This document shows positions 7,190-15,802 of a stretch of DNA of 45,769 nt, piece after piece (position 1 is the stretch's first letter; every line of letters begins with the position of its first letter). Made by a program: the position numbers and the translations under genes. This DNA comes from JBGPOS01 sp041488155 (GTDB taxonomy: Bacteria; Chloroflexota; Dehalococcoidia; Tepidiformales; Tepidiformaceae): the NCBI GenBank assembly GCA_041488155.1, contig JBGPOS010000031.1, positions 1 through 45,769 of the forward strand, written 5' to 3'. The notes under the pieces were generated by a model, which did not search any database, was not told the DNA's origin, and saw only the letters and a list, made by a program, of their open reading frames with translations.

Positions 7190-9868
7190 CTACTCCTCCC
7201 GCAGCACTGAGGCGATCTGGGACCGGCCGAGCACCAGCGAGGCCACGGCCATCGCCGCTACCCCACCGAGGGCAGCGCCACCGAGGAGCAGCCAGGTTCC
7301 CCCTGAGACGAACACCGCGGTAGAGGCCGGGATGATGAAGATGATGGCCAGCAACTTGACGAGCACGTAGGCCATGACCATCCCGACAACGACGCCGACC
7401 ACCATGCCGATAGCGGTGACCGCGGCGGCTTGGATGGCGAGCATGCGCCGCACTTGGCCGAGAGACGCGCCGAGGGCACGCATGGTGCTGTACTCCTTGC
7501 GCCGTTGAGCCATCAGTGTGAAGACGAAGATGAGGATTGCCCCAGCCGCGAACGCATAGCCGTACCAGCGTTCTATCGCTCCAAGGCCGTTCACATTAAG
7601 GCTCGTGAGGCTGGAGGAATCGAGCTTGGTCGCGGTGCCGAGGTCCTCGACCCTGGCGACCGCACGGGCAGGAATGGCGCGCCGGATGGCGTCACTGACC
7701 TGCGCGAGTCGGCCGGCGTCGAACGAAGTCTTCAGGAGATAGACATCGCTAAGAAGCGTCGGGCGGGCCGGTGCCATCGCCGCCCGGTTGACGATGAAGT
7801 CGGAGTCCTGCGAGGAGGTGGGGAAGTAGTTCACAGTGCCGACGACCTGCAGGTTCAACTCCGTGTAGCCTGCGCCGCCACCGGCCACGGGAAGACGAAC
7901 TATGAGCGAATCTCCCATCAGGATGTTGAACTTCGCCACCTCGTCTCTCGAAACGAGCACCCCGTTCGGTGTGTTGGCCAGGGCATCGAGCGTGGCCGAA
8001 GCGCTCGCGTTGGCGAAGAACGAGTCCGGCAGAAACGCGGTTTGTCGGAACGAGGGCACGTCGATGCCGTACACCGTCTGCCGCTGTGCACCGATGAGCG
8101 CATTGGTCTCGCGCATGAATCCGCTGACGCTGGTCACTCCCGTTTGTAGCAGGACGGGCTCGATCGCATCGGCGGGCCCGCTTCCCGCACTGGAGAGGGT
8201 CACGCGGATGTCCGAACCGACGACGTATTGGCTGTCTCGAGTTCTCTCGCGCTGATAGGTGGTCGTGAAGGCGATCACACTGAGGGCGAACCCGACGATG
8301 AGGGCCATCACCGTGGTCGTCGTCGTCGCGACGGCCGGGCGCCGGATAAGGTCGTGGGTAGCGGCCGCCCCGAAACCTCGTAGTCGCAGGACTCGGCCCG
8401 AACCGAGCAGGACCCGCGGGAGCAGCCGGCCAAGTAGCCGTTGCACAAGCAGTGTCAGCCCCAACCACAGGAACAGCGGCCCGAGGAAAACGTAGAAGGC
8501 GAGCGAAATGCTTTGGCCTTCGGCGTTCGCAGGCTTGAACCCGCCGGTGAGGTAGGTAACGAAGAAGAAGAGTCCCGCCAGGCCGAGCGCCAGGATGTCC
8601 ACCCAGTAGCGCTGCCAGACCGGCGCCGCGGCCGATCGAATGATCCGCCGCCGTTCAGCTGTGATCTCGTGGCGAAGGCTGAGGACCACAGGGAGAACCA
8701 GCGCCAGCGCCGTCAGCAACAGCCCCGCCGCGAGGGCGATTGGCGCGCCCCCGGCGACTTCGGAAACACCGACAGCGCCAACGCCGCCTGCAGCTGACGC
8801 AACGCCCCAGCCGAGCAGAAACCCGGCAGCGCTTCCAAGGAGACCGATGAACGTCGCGTTGAAGGCAGCCACCGCCATGACTTGCCGGGGAGCAGCGCCG
8901 CGTGCGCGAAGTAATGCGATCTCCCGGCGGCTGTCTTCGTGGAAGACCTGAGTAGCGCCGAAGGCGAGGAACCCGGCCACCGCGACCCCGGGAATGCCAA
9001 GGAAGATGAAGATGACGTCCGCGCCGAGGACATCACTCTTGGCCCGGTTGAGCGCCTGTTCGTCGTTGTTGGTGATCTTCACCTGGCCCGTGAAGCGGCG
9101 TTCCAGCCCGAAGGCGAAGTTCCGCACATCCTTCTGGGCCGTGGCTGGTGCCGAGGAGAACTGCGTCCGGTCTATCTGGACATACACCTGCGGGTCTAGT
9201 GGGGTCTTGCCCTGCACCGTCCCGGGCACCAGTGCCACCGGCGACTGAAGGTACAAGGCGAGAGGCATCACCACGACATCAGGGACGACGGCGAACTCCC
9301 CCTCAAAGTTTGGGTCTCCACTGCTGAAGAGGGGCTCGGCTGCCGCCGAATCCAAGATACCGGCGACAGGGAAGCTCGCCTTGCCACTGGCACTGGTGAG
9401 GACAACGGCGTCACCCGTTGTCACCCCTAGTTGGCTGGCAGTTGAGGCAGTGATCAGCACGCCTTTGTTGTCGAAAGCTCCATCGATCGTCGTCACAAAA
9501 GGGAAGTCGCGGACGAAGGCCTCCGTGGTGGCGTACAGCCTGCCAGCGGCCGTCGACTTGGTACCATCGCCTCGAGCGATGCTCGTGACGTCGGCTGCGA
9601 CCAGCGGTTCGGCCACTTTGACCCCAGGCTGGCTGCGGTAGTCCGCGGCAACTGTGTCCGGGTTCATGCGGTCGGTCGTGCCGTGAGCCACAAGGTCGAC
9701 AGGGACCGGGCGAAGTGCCGCCTCGGTGAGGGAGCGTGACGATGCCGCCACATAGAGAACGGTGGAGAGCGTGAGGCCGACGGCGAGAGCCAGCGCAGCG
9801 GTGACCGAGAGCGAACGCCTGGGGTCGCGCAGCGCTGCGCGAAGGGCGTAGAAGAGCGTCCCACTCAT
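7190..9868 (-). CDS. FtsX/MacB-type ABC transporter permease
   Basis: 892 aa, ATG start overlapping the ATPase stop (9865-9868). The N-terminal helix (about 18-42) is followed by a large extracytoplasmic MacB-like core (about 45-280), a first FtsX block (helices about 285-420), a second long helical/extracytoplasmic part and a terminal FtsX block (about 770-885) with EYSTMRALGASLGQVRRML, a typical FtsX cytoplasmic loop. The protein holds two FtsX units, so one polypeptide may supply the whole membrane part. Family knowledge: such permeases work as mechanotransmission or lipoprotein/peptide extrusion machines rather than classical channels. Co-transcribed with two ATPases and a lipoprotein. 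Confidence 0.88.
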   Translation of the reverse strand: MSGTLFYALRAALRDPRRSLSVTAALALAVGLTLSTVLYVAASSRSLTEAALRPVPVDLVAHGTTDRMNPDTVAADYRSQPGVKVAEPLVAADVTSIARGDGTKSTAAGRLYATTEAFVRDFPFVTTIDGAFDNKGVLITASTASQLGVTTGDAVVLTSASGKASFPVAGILDSAAAEPLFSSGDPNFEGEFAVVPDVVVMPLALYLQSPVALVPGTVQGKTPLDPQVYVQIDRTQFSSAPATAQKDVRNFAFGLERRFTGQVKITNNDEQALNRAKSDVLGADVIFIFLGIPGVAVAGFLAFGATQVFHEDSRREIALLRARGAAPRQVMAVAAFNATFIGLLGSAAGFLLGWGVASAAGGVGAVGVSEVAGGAPIALAAGLLLTALALVLPVVLSLRHEITAERRRIIRSAAAPVWQRYWVDILALGLAGLFFFVTYLTGGFKPANAEGQSISLAFYVFLGPLFLWLGLTLLVQRLLGRLLPRVLLGSGRVLRLRGFGAAATHDLIRRPAVATTTTTVMALIVGFALSVIAFTTTYQRERTRDSQYVVGSDIRVTLSSAGSGPADAIEPVLLQTGVTSVSGFMRETNALIGAQRQTVYGIDVPSFRQTAFLPDSFFANASASATLDALANTPNGVLVSRDEVAKFNILMGDSLIVRLPVAGGGAGYTELNLQVVGTVNYFPTSSQDSDFIVNRAAMAPARPTLLSDVYLLKTSFDAGRLAQVSDAIRRAIPARAVARVEDLGTATKLDSSSLTSLNVNGLGAIERWYGYAFAAGAILIFVFTLMAQRRKEYSTMRALGASLGQVRRMLAIQAAAVTAIGMVVGVVVGMVMAYVLVKLLAIIFIIPASTAVFVSGGTWLLLGGAALGGVAAMAVASLVLGRSQIASVLREE

Positions 9869-10635
9869 CTCGATCCTCCTCGGTTCGGGGTCGGCGAGAC
9901 CCGGCCCGCCGGCCTCAGCCGCTCGGCGAGTTGGAGGTCGTTGCCAACTACGACTCTGCCGTCCTTCATGTGGACGATGCGCTGCATAAGGGCGGCCACT
10001 TCATCGTCGTGCGTGACCACGACCAGCGAGGCGCCGCGATCTCCGCAGGCGCGGCTGAGCACCCCCATGACCTGCATTCCGGTATCCCTATCCAGGTTGC
10101 CCGTTGGCTCGTCCGCGAGGACGACGGCGGGTGAGTGCGCCAGGCTGCGCGCGACTGCCACCCGCTGGCGTTGGCCGCCAGAGAGCTCCTCGGGGTAGCG
10201 GGCGGCGCAGTCTTCCAGCCCGACGGCGCCAAGGAGATTTAAGGCCCGGACCTGGCGCGTTTCGACATCAACGCCGCCCGCCAACAGCGTGAACTGGACG
10301 TTCTCCGCCGCTGTGAGCGAGGGGATCAGCCCATAGCCCTGAAACACGAATCCGACCGCTGTGCGGTGCAGTCGCGTCAGGTCCTTATCGCGGTAGACGA
10401 TCTTCTCTCCTGCGACCCGCACCTGCCCGCTGTCGGGACGATCAATGCCGCCGAGGATGTTCAGCAGCGTCGTCTTGCCGCACCCGCTCGGACCCATGAT
10501 CGCCACCTGCTCGCCCTTGCGAACGGCGAGATCGATGTTTTGCAGTGCCTGGAACCGCCCGAAGTTGCGGGACACTTCGGTAGCTTCGATGGCGAACTGC
10601 TCGCCGCCTTGGTTCAGCTCCTGGGTGGTGGTCAC
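9865..10635 (-). CDS. ABC transporter ATPase, LolD/MacB type (second of two)
   Basis: 256 aa. Walker A GPSGCGKT (about 49-56), Q-loop FVFQG (Q99), signature LSGGQ (151-155) and Walker B VVLADE (171-176) are all intact. It drives the FtsX-type permease encoded next, with which it overlaps by 4 nt. The C-terminus is extended and basic (PTPNRGGSR). Both this protein and the upstream ATPase look functional, so the pair may form a heterodimer on the double-FtsX permease. Confidence 0.88.
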   Translation of the reverse strand: MTTTQELNQGGEQFAIEATEVSRNFGRFQALQNIDLAVRKGEQVAIMGPSGCGKTTLLNILGGIDRPDSGQVRVAGEKIVYRDKDLTRLHRTAVGFVFQGYGLIPSLTAAENVQFTLLAGGVDVETRQVRALNLLGAVGLEDCAARYPEELSGGQRQRVAVARSLAHSPAVVLADEPTGNLDRDTGMQVMGVLSRACGDRGASLVVVTHDDEVAALMQRIVHMKDGRVVVGNDLQLAERLRPAGRVSPTPNRGGSR

Positions 10636-11333
10636 TCCGCCATCTCCAGTTCCCGGATCGCGCCATCCCGCATGTTGACTATGCGGTCCGCGCTGGCCGC
10701 GGCAGTGAGGTTGTGCGTGACTGCGAAGATCGTCAGGCCACGCTCGCGGTTCAGCCGGGAGAGCAGGTCAAGGACGACTTGGCCGGTTCTGCTGTCCAAT
10801 TCTCCGGTCACCTCGTCGGCCAGAAGCACGGGAGGAAGGAGCACAATCGCCGCAGCGATAGCTACACGCTGGCGCTCGCCACCGGAGAGTTGCGCCGGGT
10901 AGCGGCTACCCAGGCTTCCCACATCGACACTCTCCAAAGCGGTGGCCGCGAGTTGCCGCGCATTGGAGCGTCCAGCCAGCCGGGCAGGGAGCTGAACGTT
11001 CTCGAGCACGGTCAGCCGGGGAAAGAGGTTGTCCGACTGGAAGACCAGGCCGACCGTTTCCCGGCGCAGGGCCGCACGTTCTGCTTCTGTCTGGCCCCCG
11101 ATCTCCACCCCGGCGACCCTGATGCGTCCGGCCGTGGGCAGCGTCAGGCCGGCCACCAGGTTCAGGAGGGTGGACTTCCCGCAACCCGACGGCCCACAGA
11201 GCGCGACGTTCTCACCCGTCGCTACCTTTAGCGAAACACCGCGTAGGGCCACGGTCTCGATCGGGCCTTCTTTGTAAACCTTGAAGACGTCGTGGAGCTC
11301 GATCGCCGGGATTCCCTGCTCGAGCGAGGTCAC
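10632..11333 (-). CDS. ABC transporter ATPase, LolD/MacB type (first of two)
   Basis: 233 aa. Walker A GPSGCGKS (47-54), Q-loop FQSDNLFP, signature LSGGE (149-153) and Walker B VLLADE (169-174) are present; the D-loop region reads VTGELD in place of the usual PTGNLD. It overlaps the upstream lipoprotein gene and the downstream ATPase by 4 nt each. It is clearly divergent from the second ATPase, so this is not a recent duplication. Confidence 0.88.
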   Translation of the reverse strand: MTSLEQGIPAIELHDVFKVYKEGPIETVALRGVSLKVATGENVALCGPSGCGKSTLLNLVAGLTLPTAGRIRVAGVEIGGQTEAERAALRRETVGLVFQSDNLFPRLTVLENVQLPARLAGRSNARQLAATALESVDVGSLGSRYPAQLSGGERQRVAIAAAIVLLPPVLLADEVTGELDSRTGQVVLDLLSRLNRERGLTIFAVTHNLTAAASADRIVNMRDGAIRELEMAE

Positions 11334-11878
11334 TTCGACACCTGGACGGTCAGCGCGATGTCGCGCACCTGCTCGCGGTCGAAGCGTGCCGCCGGCGAAC
11401 TCCCCGTGAGGATGGCAATCTGCCCATTGCCGAGGTTGATATAGTACCGGTCCGCCCGCTCGTGGACGGGCTTACCGGTCACGGCGCTCTTGGCGAGGTC
11501 CCACTCGTAGCTGGTGACAGCCGAATCCTTGACCTCTGTCGACACCGCCACGCTCACCGGCTTGTAGTTGAGCGCCAAGGCTTTGACCGCAGCCTCATCG
11601 GCCTTCGCTGCGGCGAGTACATCGCCGCCGGAAAGTGGTCGGACCTCGACGCTGATGTACTCATCCTGGCCGCTGAACGTCAGTGGGCTCTCGCTCGTTC
11701 GGGTCCACGTCGCCGGGTACTTGAAGACGAGTTTGGTCGCCGGGTCGGTTACCGAAACGAGCGCGACTTCACCCCCACCTTCTGCTCCACCGCCCGACCC
11801 GCTGCATGCCATGGCAGCCGCGGCGCCTAACAACGCCAGCCCGCCCGCGGCGGTGAGAACACACTTTCGAAGCTTCAT
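11330..11878 (-). CDS. Lipoprotein, first gene of the FtsX-type ABC operon
   Basis: 182 aa from ATG 11878 (AAGG just upstream); a longer frame to 11935 adds residues before a normal signal peptide and is less likely. Signal peptide with lipobox AMAC, then a Gly/Ser spacer and a domain starting VTDPATKLVFKYPATWTRTS, which resembles PsbP/DUF1795-like folds that begin with xFxYPxxW. It is the likely extracytoplasmic partner of the transporter encoded by the next three genes, as lipoprotein and MacB-type systems often go together. Confidence 0.75.
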   Translation of the reverse strand: MKLRKCVLTAAGGLALLGAAAAMACSGSGGGAEGGGEVALVSVTDPATKLVFKYPATWTRTSESPLTFSGQDEYISVEVRPLSGGDVLAAAKADEAAVKALALNYKPVSVAVSTEVKDSAVTSYEWDLAKSAVTGKPVHERADRYYINLGNGQIAILTGSSPAARFDREQVRDIALTVQVSK

Positions 11879-11897
11879 GACCTTGCCTCGGTTCCAT

Positions 11898-12128
11898 TCA
11901 CTGCGAGGAAGCATCGCGGTCCCACCTGAATGCACGATGAGTAGAGATGCGGGCGAATGGGCGCAGCCCGGCGAGGATGCTCAGCGTCGTCGTCTTGTCG
12001 GAACCGTTGGGCCCAAGCATCCCGAACACGCTCCCGGACGGAGGAGACAGATTGAGCCCGCGGGGCGCCTCCACCTCGCCATTACGTTTCGAGAGGCCAG
12101 GGGTTTCCATCGTCCCGGCTGCTGGCAT
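11898..12128 (-). pseudogene. ABC ATPase fragment with a broken Walker A
   Basis: The translation contains PPSGSVFGMLGPNGSDKTTT and LSILAGL, which is the beginning of a CcmA-type ABC ATPase up to just past Walker A. The P-loop reads GPNGSDKT, with Asp where the second essential Gly should be. After LSILAGL the similarity ends abruptly, with no Q-loop, signature or Walker B. It is a dead fragment next to a working ABC operon. Confidence 0.7.
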
Positions 12129-12647
12129 TGGCTACCCCTCAGGCTCATCAGCTGCGCTTCCACTCTCGCACAGTCATGCCCAAGATTCGTCATGGTTCGG
12201 TGAAGGGACGAGCTTGTCGCGTCCGTCCTCGCGACCGTTGCGGACCATCGAGCGGGCAGCGAGCGCCTCGTGGAGACGGCGATGCTGTGCGTTGCGAAAC
12301 CGAACGGCGCCCAGCGGCGCGCGAGGCCTGGAACGTGACCTCTTCTGCCCTCACGCTCCGCGCAGCGCAGAGTCTGGAGGCGTTGCGTGAATGGCTCGAG
12401 AGGTCCGAAACCTGCGTGAAGCGGGCCGGCTGGACTGAGAGAGACGCTTGCGGAACGCCAAGAATACAAACACTCCATCCGGGTGTACACAATCCCTAGG
12501 GTGGAGTGAAACGATCACGATCACGGTAGTCTCGGAAGGCTTGGTCCCGGGCCCGGGGGCTGCCTCTCAGTCTCACTCGCGGACGCGGCGCAGACTCCCA
12601 AGTCGGGTCTGCCCGGCGTCACGACAAGGTCTCGCATCTGCTTCTGA
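12129..12647. other. Intergenic, about 520 bp, no gene recognised
   Basis: Several long frames exist on both strands but they are Arg/Ser/Pro-rich shadows without domains, signal peptides or ribosome-binding sites. It follows an ABC pseudogene, so further gene decay is likely. No RNA gene was seen. Confidence 0.4.
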
Positions 12648-13211
12648 TCAACTGGGAGTCTCTCGGGCGATCGCACGGAGGCTGTTAAGGCCGGGGCGTA
12701 TGAACGCCAGACAGCAGAGCCCTGCGACGATCCCGGCGGGAATGTACTGGAGCACGTGCCCCGTAACTCCTAAGAATACGCTCGCCAGAGACACGCCCAG
12801 CAGCGCGGCGGCCCCGAGGCCTGATGCCGCAGCGCCCAGCACCCAGAACGCTCGCCGGGGCAGCGAGTCTGCGCGTTCCTCGTGGATCCACCGACGCCGA
12901 AGGAAGAGATGGGTCCCCACCACGACCAGCCCACCCAGGAGTGCGACGTCGCCATTCCGCCAGATCTCATCGAAGTGATGATTGACGGCGGCCGACTCGC
13001 AGCTCTTCGCTTCGGGGAAGTACTCGAAATAGTCGTTGCAACGCGACGGAGTGTAGGTCACGCCCGGCATGTCCCCCGCCACGTACTCTTTTCCGAATGC
13101 GAACCCAAGACCGACCGCAGCTTGTGTCGCGATGCCAATCCCGACCAGTCCTACGCCTGTGAGGACTGCAAGGTAGACGTAGGCCCGCAGGTACCAGGCA
13201 CGCTCAGTCAA
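12648..13211 (-). CDS. Four-helix integral membrane protein
   Basis: 187 aa with membrane segments at about 12-35, 88-105, 123-145 and 149-170. Between the first two is an outside loop of about 50 residues with two cysteines (SRCNDYF and KSCESAA) that could form a disulfide. Basic residues (FLRRRW) follow helix 2 on the inside. The family is not recognised; similar proteins seem common in high-GC bacteria. Confidence 0.7.
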   Translation of the reverse strand: MTERAWYLRAYVYLAVLTGVGLVGIGIATQAAVGLGFAFGKEYVAGDMPGVTYTPSRCNDYFEYFPEAKSCESAAVNHHFDEIWRNGDVALLGGLVVVGTHLFLRRRWIHEERADSLPRRAFWVLGAAASGLGAAALLGVSLASVFLGVTGHVLQYIPAGIVAGLCCLAFIRPGLNSLRAIARETPS

Positions 13212-13276
13212 AACGCCGTCTCCAGCGGTTCGTAGAAAGACTCCGCGAATAGTAACCGTCGAGGCGACAGTTTAGC

Positions 13277-13564
13277 TCAAATCGTGAAGAAGGCGCGCTC
13301 TTCGTGACCGGGTGCCGCGAGACGGCTCACCTCCGACCTCAGGGCCATCAACGTGTCGTTGGCGAGGACTCGCTCCGCCGCGTGCTCGTCCACGTAGATG
13401 GCAATGCGCGCGATTTCTTCGCTGCCATCATGCGGCCGGAGCACCCAGCCAGAGAGGTATCCGTCCTGACCTTCGGTGAGGGTTGTCAGCTTACGCAGCA
13501 CTTCCTCGAGCCGCTCCTCAGCGCCCTTCAATGGTCTCGCAATCGTTATTCGGACGTATGGCAT
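13277..13564 (-). CDS. Small ABM-fold (antibiotic monooxygenase-like) protein
   Basis: 95 aa. MPYVRITIARPLKGAEERLE begins like ABM/dimeric alpha-beta barrel proteins (beta strand, then helix ERLEEVLRKLTTL), and the phrase GYLSGWVLRP plus IARIAIYVDEHAAERVLAND fits the second strand and helix. It probably forms a ferredoxin-like dimer. The enzymatic role is unknown; heme or polyketide monooxygenase activity cannot be claimed. Confidence 0.65.
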   Translation of the reverse strand: MPYVRITIARPLKGAEERLEEVLRKLTTLTEGQDGYLSGWVLRPHDGSEEIARIAIYVDEHAAERVLANDTLMALRSEVSRLAAPGHEERAFFTI

Positions 13565-13828
13565 GGCGATGCTCTAGCTGTGCCCGGAGCATCATAGATC
13601 AAGAGCCTTTCCGATGCCCCCGCAGGGTTCGGCAAAGAGCCCGGGCGCAGTCTCCCTCGATAGCTCGGTCGACTGGCTCCACCGCATGTCCGAGCGATGG
13701 TGGTGCTGTGCGAGGCTGCGGACCCTCGCACAGCACCCGAAGGAGTCGAGGCCCGGTGGGGCGCGCCGGTTCCTCAGATTATTCATCGACCGCATCCGCG
13801 AGCGGCGCAGCGCCGGGTCGACTTCTTC

Positions 13829-13969
13829 CTAGCGCATTCGAGCGTGCCCTGCGGCGATCGCGAGTCCAGCGGCTACGAGACACGGCACCAGCAGGTAGGG
13901 AGTCAGCCACCAAGCGAGCGCCAAGAACGCCGTAGCGATGGCCAGGAACGTCACCGCGAGAACCAGCAC
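13829..13969 (-). CDS. Very small two-helix membrane protein (46 aa), doubtful
   Basis: From GTG 13969 this frame gives an unusually hydrophobic peptide, LAVTFLAIATAFLALAWWL then PYLLVPCLVAAGLAIAAG, ending HARMR and TAG. Two membrane helices with a basic tail are a strong coding-like signature, but a stop lies just upstream and no ribosome-binding site is visible. It may be a small protein or the 3' end of a frameshifted gene. The rest of 13565-14126 shows no gene. Confidence 0.35.
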   Translation of the reverse strand: MLVLAVTFLAIATAFLALAWWLTPYLLVPCLVAAGLAIAAGHARMR

Positions 13970-14126
13970 AAGAGGATGCTAAACCTGGGCCCACCAGCAA
14001 GGTCAGAGCGGTCAGTGACGGGGATTCGCCGCAATCCGCGTCGCGCCCTGCCGCCCGAGTCCTGGCAGGGTGGCTTAACCGTGTCGTGAGCACACGCTCG
14101 CCAGCTTGGTCCGCCTTGGCGAAGCC

Positions 14127-14687
14127 CTAACGAGTCACAGCGCTGTCGCTTTCACTCCAACCCCGTCGAAGGGCCACCGTTTCCGCCAACCAGGCGAGAC
14201 CCACCGCGAGCGCTCCAATGGCCCAGCCAACCAACACGTCTCCCGGATAATGAACACCCACCAACACCCGGGCGAAGCCAACGAGGAAGGCGAGCATGAC
14301 CAACGCCGGAGACCAACGGGGCCAGGCGAGCGACGCCACTCCCGCGATGGTTGCTGCGGCCGTAGCGTGGTCGGACGGGAAGCCATTGTCGGCGGCATGG
14401 GAAATGAGTTTCCTCGCGTCAGGGTCGGAGACAAACGGTCGAGCCTCACTCACCAGCGATCCCAAGAGGAACAGGAGCCCAAAGGCAAGCACCGCCGCAA
14501 CGGCTGTAGCCGTCGCTATCTGAGCGGCCCGGCGGAACCGCCGAGCTGCCTCTACCACTCCCAGGGCGAGGGCGAGAGACCCCAGAACATACAGCCCATC
14601 TCTGGCGAAGAACCGCGCTGCCTCATCGACCCCACTGGCCTGACCGGCGAGCCCGTTGATGGCGTCGAACAGCGCTTCATTCACCAA
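14127..14687 (-). CDS. PAP2-family phosphatase (undecaprenyl-diphosphatase-like)
   Basis: 186 aa integral membrane protein. The three PAP2 motifs are present: SEARPF (motif 1, with Arg-Pro), PSDHA (motif 2, with the catalytic His) and ARVLVGVHYPGD (motif 3, with the nucleophilic His). Five to six membrane helices surround them. Likely removes a phosphate from undecaprenyl diphosphate or another lipid phosphate at the outer face of the membrane. GTG or ATG start at 14687 without strong ribosome-binding-site support. Confidence 0.85.
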   Translation of the reverse strand: MVNEALFDAINGLAGQASGVDEAARFFARDGLYVLGSLALALGVVEAARRFRRAAQIATATAVAAVLAFGLLFLLGSLVSEARPFVSDPDARKLISHAADNGFPSDHATAAATIAGVASLAWPRWSPALVMLAFLVGFARVLVGVHYPGDVLVGWAIGALAVGLAWLAETVALRRGWSESDSAVTR

Positions 14688-14808
14688 CGACCAGTGTCGG
14701 CGGTCAGACCTGTAGGGTCATTCGCGGCCAGGCCGGCGCTCGTCTCCCACGAATCAGCGGCGTCAGTCTTGTAGATTAGCCCCAGCTTTAACCCAGGGAG
14801 TGCAGGGC

Positions 14809-15261
14809 ATGAGCCTCAGCCGGGCGTCTCAGAAGACCATCCATCCTCACCTCATCAGATTGGGCGAAGAGCGGGCGGCGAGCGTCCAGAATCGAGCCGC
14901 TGACGGCATCACCTGGTTCGCGGGCTCGATGTGGTTCGTCTATCTCCACATCTGTCTGTTCGCCTATTGGCTCCTCACCGACGGCCTACCCTTTGACGAC
15001 CCCTTCCCCTATGGCCTGCTGACGATGATCGTCTCGCTGGAAGCGATCTTCTTAAGCACCTTCGTGATGATAAGTCAGAACCGTGCCGACGTTCGGCGCC
15101 AGGTCCTCGCTGACCACCAGTGGCAGCTCGTCCAGGACGAGGAGAGGCAAAACGAGGAGCTCCTCACAATCTCACGGCAGCTGCTCGAACTCACCCAGGA
15201 AGTCCACTCGCTGACCACGGAACTGCATGGCGCGATGAGGTCGAGCCAGGCAGGCGCATGA
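14809..15261 (+). CDS. DUF1003 family membrane protein
   Basis: 150 aa from ATG 14809, with GGGA about 9 nt upstream. NRAADGITWFAGSMWFVYLH opens the first membrane helix and PFPYGLLTMIVSLEAIFLST the second, followed by VMISQNRADVRRQVLADHQW, the hallmark loop of DUF1003. A coiled coil of about 45 residues (EERQNEELLTISRQLLELTQ) closes the protein. The function of DUF1003 is not established. The gene ends inside an inverted repeat shared with the converging pilin gene. Confidence 0.85.
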   Translation: MSLSRASQKTIHPHLIRLGEERAASVQNRAADGITWFAGSMWFVYLHICLFAYWLLTDGLPFDDPFPYGLLTMIVSLEAIFLSTFVMISQNRADVRRQVLADHQWQLVQDEERQNEELLTISRQLLELTQEVHSLTTELHGAMRSSQAGA

Positions 15262-15291
15262 CGCCGGACCGCTCCTCGGCCAGCGTCATGC
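15256..15291. terminator. Bidirectional hairpin between convergent genes
   Basis: GCATGACGC (15256-15264) pairs with GCGTCATGC (15283-15291), with further G/C pairing possible inside the loop. It overlaps the stop codon of the DUF1003 gene and lies 36 nt from the stop of the converging pilin gene. Confidence 0.5.
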
Positions 15292-15326
15292 GTCAGGGAT
15301 CTTGACTTCCCTCGCGACGTGAACGC

Positions 15327-15512
15327 CTAGAGCGCGCCGTTGATCGCCCCGAGCTTGGTGTTGATCCCGGTGCCCATAGCCGTCAGCGCGCCGATGCAAA
15401 CCACGGCGATAAGGGCAAGGATTAGGCCATACTCCGCGAGCCCCTGGCCCTCATCGTCGTGTGACTTGAGGGCGACGTAACTTCTCAGCGCCCAGTCCTG
15501 CAGTCTCTTCAT
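15327..15512 (-). CDS. Flp/Fap-type pilin
   Basis: 61 aa from ATG 15512 with GAAGAGGAA directly upstream. A hydrophilic leader of about 22 residues (DDEGQG) is followed by LAEYGLILALIAVVCIGALT, the Flp signature with the Glu-Tyr pair at the start of the hydrophobic helix. A TadV/PilD-type peptidase should cut after a Gly in EGQG. It would form the thin Tad pilus fibre. No tad assembly gene is adjacent; a TadG-like protein is encoded at 27-28.7 kb. Confidence 0.88.
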   Translation of the reverse strand: MKRLQDWALRSYVALKSHDDEGQGLAEYGLILALIAVVCIGALTAMGTGINTKLGAINGAL

Positions 15513-15802
15513 TTCCTCTTCCTATATCTCTTGGTCGCTTCGACAAATGGTGGCCGGGGTGGAGTTCCATCCCGGCCGGGTTCGAAAGGAGAGCGATGAC
15601 TTCTAGTAACTATTTTCGGAACGCAGATGCTGGAGTGGCGAGAGCCAAGTTCGTGAAGAAAGAGTGGACGGCGTGAGGGTCGACACCATGAGTCAATAGC
15701 GTCGGTGACAACAGTCCTTCTGAGGGCCGATAATCGGCCGGGCTCGGTGGGACTGCCCGCCAACCCCCCTTTCCTCCGAGCGAGGAGCGAGAAGGAGACG
15801 CA

